Shown one piece after another: positions 37,161 through 45,656 of a stretch of 64,000 nt of DNA. The position numbers and the translations under genes were made by a program. The first letter of the stretch is position 1, and every line of letters starts with the position of its first letter. The notes under the pieces were generated by a model that worked only from the letters and a program-made list of their open reading frames with translations, made no database searches and was not told the origin of the DNA. The DNA comes from Bifidobacterium pseudolongum subsp. pseudolongum DSM 20099 (lineage in GTDB: Bacteria; Actinomycetota; Actinomycetes; Actinomycetales; Bifidobacteriaceae): contig NZ_JDTZ01000002.1 in NCBI RefSeq assembly GCF_000771225.1, positions 1-64,000 on the forward strand, read 5' to 3'.

Positions 37161-39656
37161 TCAGTTGCCGAAGAACGAGAATGTGCCTGCGCATAGGGCG
37201 GCCGTGAGCGCGGCCACCGGAATAAGCAGGCAGACCACGAGGAACCAGCGGTCGCGCGCGCGTACGACACTGACGCGCGCGTGGCTGCGCGGTTCGTCGG
37301 AGCCGAACCCGCGCGCCTGCATGGCCACGGCGAGCGTGGTGGAACGGCGTATCGACAGCACGAGCAGCGCGAAGGCCTGCGGGAAGAACGACTTGAATTT
37401 GCTGTCGTCGCCCAGTCCGCGCGACCGGCGCGACGCGGTGAGTGCGGCCCAGTCGTCCTGCAGCACGGAGAACAGACGCATGCCGGCGAGCCCGCCGTAC
37501 ACGAACCGGTCGGGCAGGTGCAACAGCTGGCTGAACCCGTCCGCCAGATCGGTCGCGTCGATGCCGAGCACGGCGATGATTGCGGGAATGCCGATTGCGA
37601 GGATGCGCAACGCCGTGGCGAGCGCCAGTTCGGCGGAACGGTCGGTGATGGTGATCCACCCCCAGTGCCACCATGTGCCGCCTCCTGATTTGCCGTACAG
37701 CAGCACCGCCAAGGCGGATCCGGGCGCGCCGATGAAGATCGGCCACGTGGAGCGCACGATGCGCCACGGCGTGAACCCGATGGCCATGAGGATGAGCACC
37801 TCGAGCCCGAGCGCCACGCTCGCGGAGACCCAGTCGAGGCTCAGCAGCAGCGGCAGCGACGCCAGGAACGCGCCGCCCAACCGGTAGACGGGGTTGATCG
37901 AGGCGAGCAGGGGTGACCTGCTCGCCGGTTTGATCGTGTCTTCGCGCTCGTTGACCGCGCTGACCTCGATGTCAGTGGAGTGCGCGGCGGGCGCGGACTG
38001 CGGAGCCGCAACCCATTCACCGTGTGCGTCGTGCGGCACGAGTTCGACGACGCGCGCGCCGAGCGCGGTGACGAGCTCGCGGTCGTGCGTGACGACGATG
38101 ATGCTGACGCCGTCGGAGCGCAGGGAGTGGATGAGCCGCACGATCTGCATCCATGTGCGCCGGTCCTGCCCGAAGGTCGGCTCGTCGAGGATGAGCACGC
38201 GCGGTGCGGCGGCGAGCGCGGCGGCCACGGTCAGACGCCGCTTTTCGCCGCCGGACAGCGTGTAGGGGTTCATCCGCGCGTATTGGTCGAGGTGGAACCG
38301 GCGCAGCAGTTCCATGCCGCGCTCGCGGGCCGTCTGTTCGTCCACGCCGGTGCGCGTGGGGCCGAGCATGACTTCGCCGAGCACGCTTGAGCAGGCGAAC
38401 TGGTGCTCGGGGTTCTGGAAGACGTAGGAGATCCGCGAGGCGAGCTGGCGTGACGTCCAGTCGACCGGCCACGGGTGCTGTGCGTCGGGGGCGAGCGCCG
38501 CTCCGGCGACGACGCGGCCGGTGATGGGTTCGAGGAGCCCGGCGAGGGTGAGCGACAGGGTGGATTTTCCCGCGCCGTTCGCGCCGACGAGCGCGGTGAT
38601 CTGGCCCGGGCGGAACGCGAGGCTGATGTGTTCGGCGATGGCATTGCCGTCCCGGCCGATCGCCAGGTCGTCGGTCGTGAGCACCGGTTCGCCTGTGCCA
38701 TCGGCCGGCTCGTATGCAGGTTCGCCGTCGGTGCGGATGCGCGTGATCTCGTCTTCGGCGCGGCGGAAGCGTTCGGGCACCCAGATGCCGAGCTGCGCAA
38801 AGTCGAGTGTGGGGTCGGTGAACACTATTTCGGGCGTGCCGTCGGCCACGACCACGGTGTTGCGGAACGTGCTGCGGTCGATCTCCTCTTCGAACCCGTG
38901 CTGTTCCACTTGGCGCGCGTCATGTTCGGTTTCCAGGCCGAGTACGACGACGCGGTCGATCATGTCGACCCACCGGTCGGCGCGGTGCTCGACAAGCACC
39001 ATCGTCGCGCCGGTTCGCGTGAGCACATCGCCCACGGCGCCGACGATCTGCGCCACACCGTCGGGATCGAGGTTGGCGGTCGGCTCGTCGAGCAGCAGCA
39101 CACGCGGCTGCATCGCGAGCGCGCCGGCGAGGGCGAGCCGCTGCATCTGCCCGCCGCTCAGATGCATGACCGAGCGGTCGAGCTGCAGGCCGCCCATGCC
39201 CACCGCGGCGAGCGCATCGTCGACACGTGGCCAGATCTGCTCACGAGGCACGTCGAGGTTTTCCGGCCCGAACGCCACATTGTCTCCGAGACGCTGGAAG
39301 ATGGCCTGCGCCTCCGGATCCTGCAGCACGAGTCCCACGGCGCCGCGCGCGGCGTGTGTTTCGACGCCGCCAATGAGGATCTCGCCTTCGGTGACGCCGC
39401 CGTCCGCGTCTTCGACCTGCACGCCGGTGTCTTGCGCCGCGGTCTGTGCGGCGGATTCGTCGCCGAGCAGGCCGGCCACGCCTTCGAGGATCGTGGATTT
39501 GCCGATGCCGGAAGCGCCCAGCAGCAGGACGCGCTCGCCGGCCTTGATGGTGAGGTTGAGCTTGCGCACGGCGAAATGGTTGCGCGAGGCATGCCGGTAG
39601 CCCCAATCGCGGAATTGTATCGAGGCGGCGTGTGCTGCGGATGCTGGAGTGGTCAT
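37161..39656 (-). CDS. ECF transporter energising module: EcfA-EcfA'-EcfT fused in one chain
   Basis: An 831-residue protein that joins three subunits normally made separately. The first ATPase (about 1-260) has Walker A LLGASGIGKSTILEGV, signature LSGGQMQRLALAGAL and LLLDEPTANLDP. The second (about 325-570) has GANGAGKSTLSLTL, QNPEHQFACSSV, LSGGEKRRLTVAAAL and LILDEPTFGQD. The C-terminal 240 residues are a polytopic EcfT domain with membrane helices and the coupling motifs AxRSRG-like (TASRRSRGLG) and MQARGFGSDE. No substrate-binding S gene is adjacent, so it may be shared by unlinked S components or serve one elsewhere. The stop codon nearly touches that of the convergent ABC gene. No thiamine or other riboswitch was found upstream. 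Confidence 0.93.
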   Translation of the reverse strand: MTTPASAAHAASIQFRDWGYRHASRNHFAVRKLNLTIKAGERVLLLGASGIGKSTILEGVAGLLGDESAAQTAAQDTGVQVEDADGGVTEGEILIGGVETHAARGAVGLVLQDPEAQAIFQRLGDNVAFGPENLDVPREQIWPRVDDALAAVGMGGLQLDRSVMHLSGGQMQRLALAGALAMQPRVLLLDEPTANLDPDGVAQIVGAVGDVLTRTGATMVLVEHRADRWVDMIDRVVVLGLETEHDARQVEQHGFEEEIDRSTFRNTVVVADGTPEIVFTDPTLDFAQLGIWVPERFRRAEDEITRIRTDGEPAYEPADGTGEPVLTTDDLAIGRDGNAIAEHISLAFRPGQITALVGANGAGKSTLSLTLAGLLEPITGRVVAGAALAPDAQHPWPVDWTSRQLASRISYVFQNPEHQFACSSVLGEVMLGPTRTGVDEQTARERGMELLRRFHLDQYARMNPYTLSGGEKRRLTVAAALAAAPRVLILDEPTFGQDRRTWMQIVRLIHSLRSDGVSIIVVTHDRELVTALGARVVELVPHDAHGEWVAAPQSAPAAHSTDIEVSAVNEREDTIKPASRSPLLASINPVYRLGGAFLASLPLLLSLDWVSASVALGLEVLILMAIGFTPWRIVRSTWPIFIGAPGSALAVLLYGKSGGGTWWHWGWITITDRSAELALATALRILAIGIPAIIAVLGIDATDLADGFSQLLHLPDRFVYGGLAGMRLFSVLQDDWAALTASRRSRGLGDDSKFKSFFPQAFALLVLSIRRSTTLAVAMQARGFGSDEPRSHARVSVVRARDRWFLVVCLLIPVAALTAALCAGTFSFFGN

Positions 39657-39782
39657 GGTTGCTGCGTGTTCCTTTGCGGTGGTGGATATGCCGATGCGCC
39701 GCGCGCATCAGCCCCCGTGTCGAGTTCCGAGTCTAAGACAGGCCGAGGACCGGTAAGCATAGTCTGGGGCCAGATGTCCCGC

Positions 39783-40868
39783 TCACCGGCCTTTGAACAG
39801 GCGGAACAATTGCGACTGCCGCACACACAGGCCACTGGCGAGCGCCGCAAGCACCACGGCGCACAGCAACGCCAGTGGGGCACGGCATGCGGTCGCGATG
39901 ACCACCGCGGTATCCCCGACGGCCATGCGCACACCATAGGCGGCGATGAGCGCGCATGAGCCCGCCGTGGCCAATCCGGCCCATACGAGCGTCTCCACGC
40001 ATATGCCGAGCAATTGCGCCGGCTTTGACTCCCCCGAATGCAGCGCGGCGGCGTATTCGAGCCTGCGCATGCGCACGGCGATCACACCGATGGCAAGGCC
40101 CAGAAGCGCCGCGAGGAACGGGATCCAACGGGTGGTGCGCGCCATGTAGGTGGCGTAGGGGTCGTAGTGCGCGTCGAAACTCTTGTTGAGTGCGACCACA
40201 CCGGCTTGGTTCTGCCCATTGCCCACACGCAGCGTGGAGTACAGCAGGTTGCTCGCCGGTTCCGAACGCGGCCATTGGCGTATCCAGCATTCGTTGTAGT
40301 CGCCTAGGGCGGCGGCGCGTGGCACAAGGAACGCGTAGGCGAAACGGGTGTCACGCCCATCGTTGGGCCATGGGTAGACGCCTGCCACGGTGGCGTTGCC
40401 ATGGTCCGTGGCCAATGTGGAGCCGACCGTGAGCCCGAAGTCACGCGCCACGTCGGTCGACACCCAGATCCCCGACGTGTCGATCGGCGAGGCGACGGCG
40501 CCGTTCGACGCGATGAGCGATAGCATGCCTTGTGTGACCTCGAATGATTGCAGGGCGTTGTTCGGCGTGGACAATGGCGTGATCTCCTCGCCGGTGCGCA
40601 CGGCGCCCGATTGCGCGATGGGAACGCCTGACGATTGGGCGAGCCGGTCGCATGCACCACCGTCCACGGTGCCGCCGACCACCGTATCCACGTCGGCCAT
40701 GGCCTGCACGCGTGCCATGGCCTCATGTTCCATCGCCACCACCGTGTAGGCTTCGTATCCCCCGAGCAGCATGCCACCAAGCAGCACGGCGACGAACAAC
40801 GCCAATGCGTGCGCGTTGCCGGCGCCCACATTGCGCATCGCCTCGGAGAGTATCGACCTGAGTCTCAT
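39783..40868 (-). CDS. ABC transporter permease, FtsX-like, of a three-part system
   Basis: A 361-residue membrane protein. One helix near the N-terminus (ALALFVAVLLGGMLLGGYEA, residues 21-40) is followed by a 210-residue extracytoplasmic domain and three C-terminal helices (WIPFLAALLGLAIGVIAVRM, then LVWAGLATAGSCALIAAYG, then LALLCAVVLAALASGLCV). This is the topology of MacB/LolC-type permeases. It is third in the adaptor-ATPase-permease operon (gaps of 6 and 9 bases). Such triplets commonly export peptides or sense and resist envelope-acting compounds together with a two-component system, and one lies next door. The substrate is unknown. Confidence 0.85.
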   Translation of the reverse strand: MRLRSILSEAMRNVGAGNAHALALFVAVLLGGMLLGGYEAYTVVAMEHEAMARVQAMADVDTVVGGTVDGGACDRLAQSSGVPIAQSGAVRTGEEITPLSTPNNALQSFEVTQGMLSLIASNGAVASPIDTSGIWVSTDVARDFGLTVGSTLATDHGNATVAGVYPWPNDGRDTRFAYAFLVPRAAALGDYNECWIRQWPRSEPASNLLYSTLRVGNGQNQAGVVALNKSFDAHYDPYATYMARTTRWIPFLAALLGLAIGVIAVRMRRLEYAAALHSGESKPAQLLGICVETLVWAGLATAGSCALIAAYGVRMAVGDTAVVIATACRAPLALLCAVVLAALASGLCVRQSQLFRLFKGR

Positions 40869-40877
40869 GTCCCCCCT

Positions 40878-41489
40878 TCATCCATTGGGTGCGTAGTGTG
40901 CAAGATCGACCACATGGTCGCAGGCGTCCCTGGTGTCGGGATCATGGGTGGCCACCAGCACGATCATGCCTTGGTTGGCGAGGTTGCCCAGCACGTGGCT
41001 CACCGAATGCGCGGTCCGTGTGTCCAGTTGGGCCGTTGGCTCGTCCACAAGCAGCATGTCGGGTCGTGAGCACACGGCCCTCGCCAGCATGAGCCGTTGC
41101 GCCTCGCCTCCGGACAGCTCACTGAACCGCCGGCCGGCCGCATGGTCAAGATCGAACAGCCCCATCGCCTCCAAGGCCTGTGGTTCCGCTTCCTCACGGC
41201 TGAACCCCTTGGCGAGCAGCGGGAACACCACGTGGTCCAACGCGCTCCGTTGCGCCACACCCACCGGGTTCTGGAACACCCAGCCGGTCCGGGCGATGCC
41301 AATGCGCTCCACGCTGCCCGCATAGGGCTTTTCCCAACCGGCCAGGATCGACAGTAGCGTGGACTTCCCACATCCGGACGGCCCGCAGACCGCCACCGTC
41401 ATCCCGGGGTCCACGGTCATGTCAAGATGTTCGAACAGCAGGTCGGTTCCGGGGAACCGGTGGGCCAAATCATGCACTACCAACCGCAT
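40878..41489 (-). CDS. ABC transporter ATP-binding protein of the three-part system
   Basis: A 203-residue ATPase, short but complete. Walker A CGPSGCGKSTLLSILAG lies near residue 35, the Q-loop is GWVFQNPVGVAQ, the signature LSGGEAQRLMLARAV is near residue 122, Walker B is LLVDEPTAQLDT, and the H-loop is VLVATHDPDTRD. It is closest to the SalX/LolD class that drives FtsX-like permeases. It lies between the adaptor and permease genes with very short gaps, so the three products are expected to form one complex. Confidence 0.92.
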   Translation of the reverse strand: MRLVVHDLAHRFPGTDLLFEHLDMTVDPGMTVAVCGPSGCGKSTLLSILAGWEKPYAGSVERIGIARTGWVFQNPVGVAQRSALDHVVFPLLAKGFSREEAEPQALEAMGLFDLDHAAGRRFSELSGGEAQRLMLARAVCSRPDMLLVDEPTAQLDTRTAHSVSHVLGNLANQGMIVLVATHDPDTRDACDHVVDLAHYAPNG

Positions 41490-41495
41490 GGCCGA

Positions 41496-42583
41496 TCACC
41501 CGCACTGCAATGTGGCCAGCGTGGGGCCGATCAGCACATCATGCACGTCCTTGACGTCCAAGTGTTCAGGCTGCACAAGCGACGCGCCCAATTCGCTCGT
41601 GATGATGCGCACCGGTACCGTCTTGGGCGATCGCGCCGTGCCCGTGGCGATGCATGCCGAGGCCCCATCGGTGCCGAACACGGCGCCGGCGGGCACCCGC
41701 AGTGTTTGTATGGCCTGGTTTAGCGTGAGCTGGGCGTCCATGCCCGCGGCCCGTTCCTCCGGCGTCTTGCCTTGGTAGCCTTCGGTGGCGGCGATCTGTG
41801 CGAGCAGACCGGCATCGGTGATCTCCGTGGAGCCTGCGGGCAGTGGCGCCGCAACGCCGAACACCGTCAGTGTGCGTTCCTTGTCGGAAGGGGAACCGTT
41901 GCGGATCGCGAGCTTCACCAACCCGCCTGGCACCATCCCCAATGCGGCTCCCGCCTGCACATTGCTGCCTTGGACCGCCGTCCAGTCCCGTACGTTCACC
42001 ACATCCTCGGGAATCCACATGGTGTCCGAAAGACGCATGTCCATGTCTTCTGGCGCAACGCCGTCCGAGTTGCCCACATCCACCATGAGCTGCCGCCACC
42101 CGTTGCCGGTGTTCCAGTTGTATTCCGCGGATTGCGGCACGCTGTCATAGCCCAATCTGCCGAGCTCGTCATTCAACGAACGGACGTCCTCTCCCCTGTC
42201 CCCCACCTTGAGGTCACGGTACAGGGGTGTCGCCGTGTGCAGCGCCACGATGTTCCGGTCGTTGACCTGATAGGCCCGTGTACCGGAACGCAGCTCTCCC
42301 CCGTCCAGTTCTCGGTCACAGTGCCGCTGGCGTTGCCCAACAGGTCGCGGTTGCCGGAGACCGTGGGAACCACGTTCACCTGTTGTGTGCCGGAGTACTC
42401 CTGCACGCTGGCCGGCGCCGATTCCACCATGCTTGGGGCACTCAACACCGAGGGTGCGCGGTCCGGCAACCACAATGCGCATGCCCCTACCGTAAGCGCG
42501 GCGGCGGTGATCGCCGCAAGCAACACCCAAGTCAACACGGGTGCGGCTCTGCGCTTGCCATTGTGCTGCTGTTTCCTCGTCAT
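41496..42583 (-). pseudogene. Peptidoglycan-binding membrane-fusion (adaptor) subunit, frame broken at a 5-G tract
   Basis: The start ATG has a strong GGGGAGG site. The first frame encodes MTRKQQHNGKRRAAP, a membrane anchor (LTWVLLAAITAAALTVGACA) and the start of an HlyD-like domain up to TVTENWTGES, then fails. The next frame continues without a gap as GGELRSGTRAYQVNDRNIV, followed by a peptidoglycan-binding motif (LKVGDRGEDVRSLNDELGRL) and a beta-rich C-terminus ending TLATLQCG. Adding one G to the GGGGG run at 42298-42302 restores a single 362-codon frame. It may be a real mutation, a phase-variable switch, transcriptional slippage, or a sequencing error. Confidence 0.8.
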
Positions 42584-42897
42584 GGCCCCTCCCCTGCCTC
42601 GCGGTATGCCACAGTGCATATCCAGTCTCACGTATACTTCCCGCAAAACGCAACCGGCATGCTCGTTATGTGTATGCCTAGCACCACCCCAAGCATAGAG
42701 AGCCTCACGGGATTTTCCGTGCCACAGGCGTTGTTGTCGTCTTTAGATGACAACAGATAGTCACTTGCGCGCTTTATTGAGTCGTATGGCGGTGATTTTC
42801 AAACCAACAGCGAAGACAACTCTGATGCTCCGCATTCATGTGCCGCTGCATGCACCGTCTCCATTGGTATGATGGGACATGTTCAGAAGGGGGAATA
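42584..42897. promoter_or_regulatory. Divergent control region of the ABC adaptor and LuxR regulator genes
   Basis: No gene fits in these 314 bases, which are noticeably AT-richer than the surroundings. An inverted repeat GTTGTCGTC-TTTA-GATGACAAC (42733-42754, one mismatch) could be an operator. TATGAT at 42868-42873 is a plausible -10 for the response regulator. On the minus strand TATACG near 42633 and TATGCA near 42617 are weaker candidates for the ABC operon. Confidence 0.45.
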
Positions 42898-43569
42898 ATG
42901 CGCTATCCGGGAAAACACATCAGAATCGGGATCGTGGACAACGACGCCCTTGTCTTAGGCGCCTTGCAGTATGTGGTGCGCACCTATCTGCCGCAGAGCG
43001 AGGTGATCTGGAAAGAGACCGATGGGAACAGGGCGGTGTCCCTCTGCTCGGCACCCGCCACCACACCGGACGCGCTCATCGTTGACGCCTCCTTGGAAGG
43101 CATGACCGGAAGCGAGGTCTGCCGGCGCATCCGCACCAACGATACCGAGATCGTGCTTGTGGGAGTGACTTCGTTCATCCTCGACCGCTTCCATGACGCC
43201 ATGATGGATAGCGGGGCTCAATGCCTGCTGCCCAAGGACAGGCCGCAGGACATCTGCCAAGCCGTCATGGCGCTCTGTGAATGCCGGATACCCAACGACG
43301 CGCGTTTCTCCACGGAAAGCGCCGACGAAGCCCACCGCCGCCTCAGTGAGGAGCAGCAGGTGAACCCAGTTCGCGTGGTCATGCTGTCACCGTGTGAAGA
43401 GGAAGTCATGACATGGATCGATTTGGGCAAGTCATCCTCATGGATCGCCAAACGGCTCAACACCTCCGAATCCACCATCAAAACCTATGCGCAGCGCATC
43501 TACACGAAACTGGGCGTGCGCACACAGGTCGAGGCTATCATCGCATGGCGCAACAGACGGGGCGAATAA
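42898..43569 (+). CDS. LuxR/NarL-family response regulator
   Basis: A 223-residue regulator. The receiver domain (8-130) has the acidic pair DND at 14-16, the phosphorylation site Asp63 in ALIVDASLEGMTG, the switch Thr in VLVGVTSF, and the conserved Lys in CLLPKDRP. The C-terminal GerE-type helix-turn-helix (about 160-218) reads LSPCEEEVMTWIDLGKSSSW and TSESTIKTYAQRIYTKLGV. AAGGGGG precedes the ATG. Its likely partner kinase is encoded about 0.8 kb downstream on the opposite strand. The GC content is lower than in the housekeeping genes. It probably controls the adjacent ABC operon, the lipoprotein or the peptide gene. Confidence 0.92.
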   Translation: MRYPGKHIRIGIVDNDALVLGALQYVVRTYLPQSEVIWKETDGNRAVSLCSAPATTPDALIVDASLEGMTGSEVCRRIRTNDTEIVLVGVTSFILDRFHDAMMDSGAQCLLPKDRPQDICQAVMALCECRIPNDARFSTESADEAHRRLSEEQQVNPVRVVMLSPCEEEVMTWIDLGKSSSWIAKRLNTSESTIKTYAQRIYTKLGVRTQVEAIIAWRNRRGE

Positions 43570-43573
43570 GGAT

Positions 43574-43596
43574 GTGTAGTCTTTTGCCGACTACAC
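43574..43596 (+). repeat. Inverted repeat between response regulator and lipoprotein genes
   Basis: GTGTAGTC and GACTACAC form exact 8-base arms around a seven-base spacer, four bases after the regulator stop. It may be a weak terminator, although no T-tract follows. It may equally be an operator, since it lies about 35 bases before a possible -10 (TACAGT, 43631-43636) of the lipoprotein gene. The arms resemble those of the repeat at 42733-42754 (GT-GT-GTC). Confidence 0.5.
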
Positions 43597-43685
43597 CGCA
43601 CGGTTTGCCACATGTCTTCCCAGAAACGGGTACAGTGAGATGTCCAGACTGTGTTCGACGAAGAAGTCACCATTTGAGGGGCATC

Positions 43686-44393
43686 ATGAGAAGCATTCAC
43701 AAGGTACTGTCAATAATCACAATCATCGCTTCCGTTGTCAGTCTGTCGTCCTGTTCGAAGAGCGAAGCCGAATCCAACAATGCCATGACAGGAGTCGATA
43801 CCGGAAAATTTGCAAGCGGAATGACCGACCTTATCGATTCATTGCTTGATGATGACCAATACGACGAGGCACAGAAGAATGTCCTACGTACTGCGTTGCA
43901 GCACAATGGGGAGATTCCGTATGCTTCCTACAGTGCGGCATGGGAGTCCTACAGGCAGTGCTTGGTAGATAAAGGGTACACCAAACCACCGCAAAACCTC
44001 ACCAACGGCATCTACTTCGCACCGGCATACGTATCGTCTGAGGGTCTGACAGAAGAGCAAGACCGCAAACTGAATGACGACATCGGTGAATGCCGAACAT
44101 CACGGGTTGCTGCCATCGATTTGGCATACCGGACACGGCTCGGCAATCCCGAGTTCTACGGCGATCCCGAGGTGGCTTTGGTCGATTGCCTGCACCGCAA
44201 GAACCTGGTGCCGCAGAGCTATACGATGGACCAGTACCGGAAGGAGTCCGACTTGTATATGAATGATACAAGCGAACACGCATTCGACCGGTTCAGCTTC
44301 AACATCAACGACAGCGACACGCTCACCTGCATGGCCACAACCGCACCGACACTGCTCCAACCCCGGTTGGAGATATGGAAACCACTAGGCTGA
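43686..44393 (+). CDS. Predicted lipoprotein of unknown function, low GC
   Basis: A 235-residue protein with a lipoprotein signal. Basic residues RSIHK are followed by a hydrophobic core and the lipobox LSSC, which makes Cys23 the lipid-modified residue. The mature part is hydrophilic, contains paired cysteines (SYRQCLVDKGY, DDIGECRTSR, LVDCLHRKN, TLTCMAT) that could form disulfides, and shows no enzyme motif I recognise. AGGGG precedes the ATG. GC is about 42 to 53 percent in the lines I counted, far below neighbours, which suggests acquisition from elsewhere. It lies between the response regulator and the kinase of the same locus, so an extracellular sensing or immunity role is possible. 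Confidence 0.8.
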   Translation: MRSIHKVLSIITIIASVVSLSSCSKSEAESNNAMTGVDTGKFASGMTDLIDSLLDDDQYDEAQKNVLRTALQHNGEIPYASYSAAWESYRQCLVDKGYTKPPQNLTNGIYFAPAYVSSEGLTEEQDRKLNDDIGECRTSRVAAIDLAYRTRLGNPEFYGDPEVALVDCLHRKNLVPQSYTMDQYRKESDLYMNDTSEHAFDRFSFNINDSDTLTCMATTAPTLLQPRLEIWKPLG

Positions 44394-44402
44394 CAGGGCG
44401 GC

Positions 44403-45545
44403 CTATTCAGCCTCCTGCAGCGGAATGAACGCCCGTGTACGCCATTGGACCCCATCCGCTGACCCAACCAGTGTGCCACCGAGTTCACGGATCACGGTGG
44501 TGAGGGACTGCAACCCACTGCCGCCATATTCCACCACTTGGCCCTCAGCGGCGATGGTGTTACGCGCATCCATACGGATGCCGTCTGCACTGATGGCGAT
44601 GGACACCGCATACGGCTGTGCGGAATCGGCGTGTTTGAAGATGTTCGTGTAGATCTCATGCACCACCATCAAGGCGACCGACGAGGTCTGGAGGACGCGC
44701 GTTGTGGCCGCGTGCTCATCGATGCGCACCTCAGTATGCCCTTGGAAGGCGTTGTCGCGCAGGTATTGTTCGTCTTCGTCAATTTCCGCACGCAGGTCCC
44801 GTGTGAACGCATCGAACTGAAGTTCCTCGCTTTCGCCGCTTTCGTGCAATTGGCGGATCAGTGTGCGCATGTCCAGCTGGGCGGCGCTGCTGTATTCCAG
44901 GATCCGCCGCCAGGCATCCGCATCCTCGCCATCAGCAGTGTGTTGGCACTGGGCGATCATCGAGATGGCGGAGAGTTTCTGCGACAAGGTGTCGTGGATG
45001 TGCGCGGCGAGCATCTGGTCGCGGCGCAGGATGCGCAGTTCGGATTGCACACGCAACAACTGGCGATACTTGCGGTTGCGTTCGCTGTTCCACCGGAAGA
45101 AGCGTCCGAGAACGGCGATGAGCGTGTAACCGGCGCAAAATGCCAACACCGTTTGCGCAGGCATGAACTCAGAGCGCAGCACACCTTCGAGGATGGTGTA
45201 GCAGATTATGGCCACATACACGGCGATGGCGCCACGGTTGCTCAGTTTATAGCTCAGGATGAGCAACGCCATGAGCAGCATGTACGACGTGAACACCCCA
45301 TACCCGGCAATGGCGTATTCACCTATGCCATTGAACACGAGGATGGCGAGCGCGGCCTGGACGGGGAACCAGTAGCATGTGACCGCCAAGACCTGCACGA
45401 TGACGAGGGCGGTGATGATTGCGGCGCCGTTGGCTTTGCCAAAGCTCCATATCTCGAATTGCAGCATACACGAGAACATCGCGATGACCAGGAAAAGATA
45501 GGGATGCTGGATGTGGTTCAAAACATCGATGAGTTTCTGTTTCAT
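44403..45545 (-). CDS. Histidine kinase, HisKA_3 (NarX/DesK-like) type
   Basis: A 380-residue sensor. The first 150 residues form about five or six membrane helices with little outside the membrane (PYLFLVIAMFSCMLQF, then ITALVIVQVLAVTCYWF and others), so the signal is probably membrane-embedded or peptide-like. A coiled segment (NSERNRKYRQLLRVQSEL) leads to the dimerisation helix with the phosphorylated histidine His184 in AAHIHDTLSQKLSAI. The HATPase_c domain is at the end (EIYTNIFKHADSAQ and GGSGLQSLTTVIREL), with a weakly conserved G1 box. It converges with the lipoprotein gene eight bases away. It lies 111 bases downstream of the small peptide gene. TATATT at 45560-45565 is a probable -10, with an 8-C run where the -35 should be. 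Confidence 0.92.
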   Translation of the reverse strand: MKQKLIDVLNHIQHPYLFLVIAMFSCMLQFEIWSFGKANGAAIITALVIVQVLAVTCYWFPVQAALAILVFNGIGEYAIAGYGVFTSYMLLMALLILSYKLSNRGAIAVYVAIICYTILEGVLRSEFMPAQTVLAFCAGYTLIAVLGRFFRWNSERNRKYRQLLRVQSELRILRRDQMLAAHIHDTLSQKLSAISMIAQCQHTADGEDADAWRRILEYSSAAQLDMRTLIRQLHESGESEELQFDAFTRDLRAEIDEDEQYLRDNAFQGHTEVRIDEHAATTRVLQTSSVALMVVHEIYTNIFKHADSAQPYAVSIAISADGIRMDARNTIAAEGQVVEYGGSGLQSLTTVIRELGGTLVGSADGVQWRTRAFIPLQEAE

Positions 45546-45656
45546 GGTCTGCCACCTAGAATATATCGTTGCCTTCTCATGGTAGGGGGGGGAAAAGAAT
45601 CCCTCCCAATCTACAGGAAGGGCTCTCCCCTACTTCGGTCGAGCCAGAGGCGGCGC

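Noticed and set aside
39657..39782. Possible thiamine riboswitch before the ECF gene
   Set aside because: A GGGGGCTGATGCG stretch recalls part of a THI box, but the second conserved arm and the ACCUGA element are missing.
45546..45656. Terminator between the small peptide gene and the histidine kinase
   Set aside because: CCTTCC and GGGAGG could pair weakly on the minus strand before a T/C-rich run, but the stem is short and imperfect, so it is not listed as a terminator.
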